Assembly: GCA_028015205.1 (NCBI GenBank)
Contig: CM051512.1
Coordinates: 7,810,255 to 7,874,254, forward strand
Source: Mytilisepta virgata
Taxonomy: Eukaryota; Mollusca; Bivalvia; Mytilida; Mytilidae
Length of the DNA stretch: 64,000 bases
Direction of reading: 5' to 3'
Part shown: positions 58,396 to 64,000 of the stretch, piece after piece
Position numbering within the stretch: position 1 is the stretch's first letter
Layout of the letters: every line of letters begins with the position of its first letter
Program-made: the position numbers and the translations under genes
Notes under the pieces: model-generated
What the model was told of the DNA's origin: nothing
Databases searched by the model: none
What the model saw: the letters and a program-made list of their open reading frames with translations, nothing else

Positions 58396-59769
58396 TGCAT
58401 TGAAATTGGTACAAATGCTTATTTGAACATACGGGTTAGGGAAATGTCAATTTTTCCTTCTTAATTTTGTAACAGGAACATGTCTCTATCAATGAACATT
58501 CTAATTGTGCTACTCTGTTTGTACTTAGAATAATCTAATGAAGTAAAGTTATAGAAATATTGATTTGACTGTTATTATCAATTATATTCCCTTGTTTACG
58601 TCACAAGTGAAAACAATGCTTCAACATTACTTCAACGCAGACACGTTAGGGGATTTTAAACAGTATAGGATATATTTAATTACTTTTCCAATTCATTCTT
58701 TTATATGAATTGTCATAATTCTAGAATATCCGAACTCTATTGGGGTGCATTTTATCTTATTGTAATCATACTTAAAATTGTTGATTTTGTAAGAACAGTT
58801 ATTGAATGCTACAGATAATGAAAAGTCAATGAAAACATAAAAGTAATACATTCGACGATTTCTTTCTCAAATGGTCTCCTCTTGCATTGGCTTGACCACC
58901 CATTGCCCTACACAGGGCGGAATTCCCCTGACGACAGATGGATGTTTTCGTATTGGCTTGGGCCGAAGGATGTGATATCACATTCCATATATAAATATTT
59001 TTCAACTGTCAAATGTAAGAGGTGTTTTCATACACAATACCAAACCAAAAAAAATGCCGAAATGGGATAATGGTAAAGTGGTCCACAGGGGTAAACATTT
59101 CAAAGGAGATTCAATTAAGTCCAATTTAGCCACACCAAAACAACTGACACGACCTTCACTAAATATCCGTTTCGATAGTTTCAAGTCATCGAAAACAATG
59201 GTACAAACGCATGCACTTATTCAGGATCAATCTAATCAGGCGCTTAAACAACCCCGATCGATCATCGTTACTAATGCTATAGTGATTTTAGAATTCTAAG
59301 TTGGACTACGTACACATTTTCAGATTGTAACATCTGGCGAAATATTGTTTATTTTCTTTGAGAATTTAAATTTTCATCAAAATGTTTTGGGCCGCTAACA
59401 AATTTCAGGAAAGGTCAGTGGCCCTAAATAGTATAGTAGAATCATCCCTGTAAAGAGTAAGCAACATAATTAGAGTCAGTCCTACCTTGAATGCCGAAGC
59501 TGCTTAATAAGTACATTATGTTACTATTACTAAACATTAAACCAACTCTCTGCTTAAGATAAGCATAAACCGCTACCATAATCAAGCATCCCTCCAAAAG
59601 GTTCCTATTGTGAGTCCCCACCTATCAAATTGAAGTACAGAATCAAAATACCGAGGATGTAGATCAGGACTTTGCCAGAAAATGGGCATAGAGAAGGAAG
59701 ACGTTGAATACTTTCAAATTGGATAAAGCCAATAAAGTCATTAATTCTTACTCGCATTCGATGCCTTAG
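58396..59769. other. No genes recognised
   Basis: Two overlapping open frames of 62 and 81 codons lie at 58882-59299. They have mixed composition but no recognised domain, and no splice or promoter context could be supported. Confidence 0.4.
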
Positions 59770-60660
59770 AGCGTCCATGAGTTCTAAATCTAATATTGTT
59801 TTTAAGGATCCTAAAAGTAGAAAAACACTGCTTTACTTTCATGACAATTATTTCATTAAAAGCAAAGCTCTAAACAACATCATTTTTGTCTGCAAAAAAT
59901 GTCTGATTAAGAGGATTCATTAGGCAGTCCCACGTACACTTCTATCCCAAATGAAAATATTATCAATAATCATATTGCTGTTCCATCTTCCTTCGGCATT
60001 GCTGTAAGTGATGACAATAATAACCTACCTTCCATTTACGGGATACCCAAATCTCATAAGTGTCCATAGAAACAAAAGTACATTGTCGCCTCTGCCAAGC
60101 GCAATACTAAACCCCTTTCAAAACTCCTTACTTCTTTACTTGAGGCAATTGAGGACGGTCTGAAGTGCTACTCTCAGAAGGCCTCAACGGGTGGTGTGAA
60201 TCAGATATGGATTCTACAGACTTACAAGAATATCTCTCTTCTACAAACTTTTAATTTGTCTACAATGTAAACGGCCCTTCATAAGATAAACTAAAATATG
60301 TTTTTCGTGATCTAATTCATCATTTTTTCTTGACTAAACAAGGTTTACAATTATGAGCATACCTGGAACGAGTTAAGGATAAAACACCGAATTCTATGAC
60401 AAAAATTACGCCGAGACTGATGTTGTTCAAATCGAAAACATCTTTGTTGAAATTGGAGGACAAAATATTAAAAAAAAAAAAAAACAGTTGGTATCCAATG
60501 GGGATAAATGTGCGCTGCTTTTGGCCGATCTGTTCCTGTTTTCATATAAGGCTAAATTTTCATAGGGGCTACTACAGGGAAAAGACAAGAAATTGGTCCA
60601 GTCCTTTAATTTCAGATTCCACTATACTGATGACGTTCGTCATCACGTATTGATCGGCTG
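59770..60660 (+). pseudogene. Decayed Penelope-like reverse transcriptase
   Basis: Translation in shifting plus frames gives LPSIYGIPKSHKCP (around 60028-60069), KPLSKLLTSLLEAIEDGLK (around 60110-60166), GGVNQIWILQT, then CALLLADLFLFSYKAKF from 60509 and the catalytic region FRFHYTDD (YTDD at 60623-60634, same frame as CALLLADLF). Stops, frameshifts and the change to YTDD at the usual Y-x-DD site show decay. It belongs to the same broad RT family as 29206-32480 but is not a close copy. Tail sequence follows at 61062. Confidence 0.72.
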
Positions 60661-61061
60661 ATACAACGTTCTCTATCTCACACATGAAACAAGATATCTT
60701 CAGTTAGATTTCACGTCCTTCTGGAATTGACAACTCACAAGACTAGACTTGATTCTTCACTAAGAAAGAACGACGTCTTAATGAAATTTCTCTGCGAGAC
60801 GTCATTGTGAATAGTACATCTCACTATATCAGAAAGACTACAAACAGACATTAAACGAAGTATCGAAGGCAGGATGTTTGACAACTCGTGTATGGCAGCA
60901 CATAGAGATACGTTTGAATCCTGCAGAGGAGAAATGAGCAAGCATTACCTGGTAGTGATGTCTTTGCATCAAGACGTGAATAAATACCCCGAGCATAAAA
61001 ATGTCACCAGACTTGACACTTCAATGGATTTTACTCACTGGCAATGTGATAGTTGCCGTTG

Positions 61062-61325
61062 ACGGAACAAGATATGCTTACCCTTCCGGGGCACCTGATA
61101 TCACTCCTAAATTTTATTGGGAGTTCACACAGCTAGGTGCTTTAGTTTTTGTGCTGTCTTGTTCTTATTCTGTTTTGTTTATTAAATGTTTTTTTTATTC
61201 TGAAAGGTGGACATGTATCCTCGTGGCATTAGTTTGTAAGTTTTCATTCTCGTAAATTGTCTTGGCGTTATATTTCGATTTTACAGACTTTTCCCACTGT
61301 ATTTTTGCTTCGGTTTTCTTTTGAA
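61062..61325 (+). repeat. Retroelement 3' region with CTTACCCTTCCGGGGCACCT box
   Basis: ATGCTTACCCTTCCGGGGCA, CCTGATATCACTCC, GGGAGTTCACACAGCTAGGT and AGACTTTTCCCACTGTATTT match 50095-50405 in order. It follows the RT pseudogene, so it is likely part of that element. Non-coding. Confidence 0.65.
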
Positions 61326-61736
61326 GATATTTATTGTGTTCAGAATAAACAATAAATTATGACTTATGTTTCCATTTTTTTGATTTCCCTTCCTCTCTCG
61401 TAGGTTTCATATCCAAGGGTGATGTTAAATATACAACTAATTTACTTCGTTCTTAAAAGCAGAATATTACATAGTACGTGAATAAAAGTATCTGCAACGT
61501 GTTAAAGAAAATAACATACAAAACACAAGGACTTGAGGTAAAAATTTGGATAGGCAATACGTTTACTCTGTAACGGAGAGCAGGTTTCTAATTATTTCAT
61601 TTTTGTAGTAGTGGTATTAGAGTTTGACATGGGTGTCAAAACTGCCAACAAAACAATCTAGCAGTATAGACCAAAACTTACCTGGATTACTGAGCTATTT
61701 TTACACATACTATTAGTATTGTAAAAACTATCGAAA

Positions 61737-61771
61737 CTGACGAAGGCTATTGTTAAGCCGAAATATTTGTC
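61737..61771 (+). ncRNA. Hammerhead-ribozyme-like motif with minimal stem III
   Basis: CTGACGA (61737-61743), stem II GGCT/AGCC around ATTGTTA (61745-61759) and GAAA (61760-61763) satisfy the hammerhead core CUGANGA...GAAA. Stem III would be only A-U plus a U-G pair around ATTT, ending in a GTC cleavage triplet (61769-61771). ATCG before the core and CGAT after it could contribute to stem I. It lies about 1.1 kb after the RT pseudogene. Penelope-like elements are known to carry minimal hammerheads, which makes this placement meaningful, but activity is untested. Confidence 0.5.
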
Positions 61772-62308
61772 AACACGATTTTATAACATCATCTTCGTAT
61801 ATTACCATCTTATATTAGTACCGTTGTGCAAATCTTTAGACTTATATAATTTTTCCTTTGCGCAATATCGTATATTCTATACGACCCGAACATATTAAAT
61901 TTGCTGGTTGGTCTTTTTTTTTTTTATAGACTTCTATATACCGTATTAAGTTAAATAAACTTGATCATAATTGAACATCTTGGTCTTTCTGCCAATCTCT
62001 TGTATATATTTCTATTACATAATCAGGAAAAGAGAGATTGAAAAATCAAACAAATTCTACTTATTTCGTCAACAAAGAAATATAAAATTGAAAGCTGATT
62101 ACGATAATGTTTATCAAAGACTGAAATCAGGATGCAAATAGAAACAGACAGTAAAACTTCCAGTTTATTGTGAAACTTTATTATCCACAATTTCCCCTGA
62201 AGGTAATTAAAGTCAATGATTATTGTTTCAATTGTAAGATAGTAAGGCAATAACTAAAAATCAAAGGAATGCAATATCATTGTACTATTACAAATTACAT
62301 GTATAACG
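61772..62308. other. No genes recognised
   Basis: AT-rich spacer between the retroelement remains and the satellite array. Confidence 0.5.
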
Positions 62309-63367
62309 TTCCCAGATATCAATCGAATTATTTATAGGTATAATATCCAATTCAAAGGCTGAACTCTTTAAAAGTAGCAAAAGATAAAGGAGCAAGCAAT
62401 GTAGCGGTAGTTTGATTATAGTCACTATAATGGTCCAAGATATCAATCCGGTGTTTTATTGATATTATGCCCAGTACAAAGGAGGATCTATTTAAAAGTA
62501 ACAAAAAATAAAGCAGCAAGCAATGGAGCGGTAGTTTGACTATAGTCAGTATAATGGTCCAAGATATCAATCCGGTGTTTTATTGATATTATGCCCAGAA
62601 CAAAGGAGAATCTATTTAAAAGTAGCAAAAAATAAAGCAGCAAGCAATGGAGCGGTAGTTTGACTATAGTCAGTATAATGGTCCAAGATGTCAATCCGAT
62701 GTTTTATTGATATTATCCTCAGTACAAAGGAGGATCTATTTAAAAGCAGCACAAAATAAAGGAGCATGCAATGGAACGGTAGTTTGATTATAGTCAGTAT
62801 AATGGTCCAAGATATCAATCCGGTGTTTTATTGATATTATCCTCAGTACAAAGGAGGATCTATCTAAAACCAGCAACCAATAAAGGAGAATGCAATGGAG
62901 CGGTAGTTTGATTATAGTCAGTAGAATGGTCCATGATGTCAATCCGGTGTTTTATTGATATTATCCTCAGTACAAAGGAGGATCTATTTAAAAGCAGCAC
63001 AAAATAAAGGAGCATGCAATGGAACGGTAGTTTGATTATAGTCAGTATAATGGTCCAAGATGTCAATCCGGTGTTTTATTGATATTATCCTCAGTACAAA
63101 GGAGAATCTATTTAAAAGTAGCAAAAGATAAAGCAGCAAGCAATGGAGCGGTAGTTTGATTATAGTCAGTATAATGGTCCAAGATATCAATCCGGTGTTT
63201 TATTGATATTATGCCCAGTACAAAGGAGGATCTATTTAAAACCAGCAACCAATAAAGGAGCATGCAATGAAACGGTAGTTTGATTATAGTCAGTATAATG
63301 GTCCAAGATGTCAATCGGGTGTTTTATTGGTATCATCTTCAGTACAAAGGAGGATCTATTCAAAGCT
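62309..63367 (-). repeat. 124 bp satellite array, about 8.5 units
   Basis: Units repeat every 124 bp with TCAATCCGGTGTTTTATTGA, GTACAAAGGAGGATCTATTT and GCGGTAGTTTGATTATAGTC. The first unit (from 62309) and last partial unit are the most diverged. Three sub-types differ at the AAAAGTAGCAAA / AAAAGCAGCACA / AAAACCAGCAAC position. Each unit opens a similar minus-strand frame of 68 codons, but the period is not a multiple of three and the frames overlap, so these are not genes. Confidence 0.95.
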
Positions 63368-64000
63368 TGATGGATAATCAGTAACTTTGTGGAAAACTCC
63401 CAATATTACTTTTCTTCAAAAATTTATAAAAAGATCCTGTTTCATCTTGGAAATGGAATTTTATCAAGTATCGGTCTAACAGACAAAAGCTTGTTGAACA
63501 AGGGAACAGATTGACCGGTTTCATATGTTTTTTTTTCTGGTTAACACCATTTTAAGGATGCTCTAACTGGCTACAATGTATATTAAAAGGGTCAGTTATA
63601 TTGATGGATAAAGCCAGAATACCAAGAGAGAATCAACGTGACCAATGACCTTCGAAAAGAAATAACAAGTCCTTGCCATATAAGATATAGACAGAATTAT
63701 TTCAATGAGCAGTTTGATTATCATATTCTTGACAAGGTAGTCACCATTAATAGTCACGTCATTCAGACAGTGAGGCCCCGGGACCCTATGATTCTATTAT
63801 TTCATAAAATTGTCTACGAATTACATACCTAGTTGTGTATATGTTTTTTACCTGTTCGAAATGCCAAGAAATACCAGAACAATTAGTTGTTTTTCTAAAC
63901 CATAGTTAAAAATAAAATGGTTGCAGTATTGTTTTAAAATTAAATAATTGGCGCCTGAACAACTTTATATTTGCGGTGTTTTAATTTGTTTATAAGATTT
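63368..64000. other. No genes recognised
   Basis: AT-rich DNA after the satellite. A 64-codon open frame at 63638-63832 has no recognised motif. Confidence 0.5.

Noticed and set aside
58882..59299. Two overlapping open frames of 62 and 81 codons
   Set aside because: No motif or splice context was identified; chance ORFs cannot be excluded.
62352..63314. Seven overlapping minus-strand open frames of about 68 codons with similar hydrophobic sequence
   Set aside because: They follow the 124 bp satellite period, which is not a multiple of three, and overlap each other. No protein family is implied.
62309..63367. Possible CRISPR-like array
   Set aside because: The units are contiguous 124 bp satellite repeats with no unique spacers, in eukaryotic DNA.

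Overview
The window looks like nuclear DNA of a bivalve mollusc, most likely a marine mussel such as Mytilus. The evidence is AT-rich sequence, spliced exons with GT-AG borders, very low gene density, and dispersed repeat families that I recognise from bivalve genomes: tRNA-derived SINEs, the AGCTCACCTGACC-type and ATACGACCGC-type repeats, and Penelope-like reverse transcriptase remnants. The species is an inference; the eukaryotic, repeat-rich character is directly visible.

Only one host gene is supported. The last two coding exons of a plus-strand gene lie at 4671-4815 and 18124-18261, separated by a 13.3 kb intron. They encode the final 93 residues of a protein I cannot name. Its 3' UTR follows from 18262, with a polyadenylation signal at 18837. 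The sequence before 4671 is most simply upstream intron. Both introns are full of repeats: two SINEs with perfect target-site duplications (616-998 and 1712-1999), a 2 kb hairpin-headed repeat (2196-4186), a 188 bp inverted-repeat element with a 9 bp duplication (5608-5795), a TA-flanked MITE (9631-9832), and a 4.9 kb hairpin-headed repeat into which a near-identical copy of itself has inserted (11194-16118, inner copy 12424-14781).

From about 18.9 to 24.7 kb there is repeat-poor intergenic DNA with small MITE, SINE and tandem-repeat relics. From about 24.7 to 50.1 kb most of the window is a mosaic of diverged, same-orientation copies of a large non-coding repeat unit. It is interrupted by younger insertions, chiefly a decayed minus-strand Penelope-like element at 29.2-32.5 kb. 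Later duplications have copied 2 kb (36.9-41.0 kb) and about 3 kb (43.9-50.1 kb) segments in tandem.

From 50.1 to 64 kb there is a perfect-armed foldback, SINE-like copies, Penelope-like tails, a 33 bp minisatellite, another decayed reverse transcriptase (59.8-60.7 kb) and a 124 bp satellite array (62.3-63.4 kb). No functional gene was recognised there.

The most interesting signals are structural. Hammerhead-ribozyme-like cores occur at 24636, 45268, 48720, 58359 (decayed) and 61737. Two unrelated repeat families share one architecture: a 5' palindrome, a GTC-rich microsatellite, internal tandem repeats, and a 3' end that repeats one arm of the palindrome beside a small hairpin. There are no bacterial-type operons, CRISPR arrays or intact mobile-element genes.
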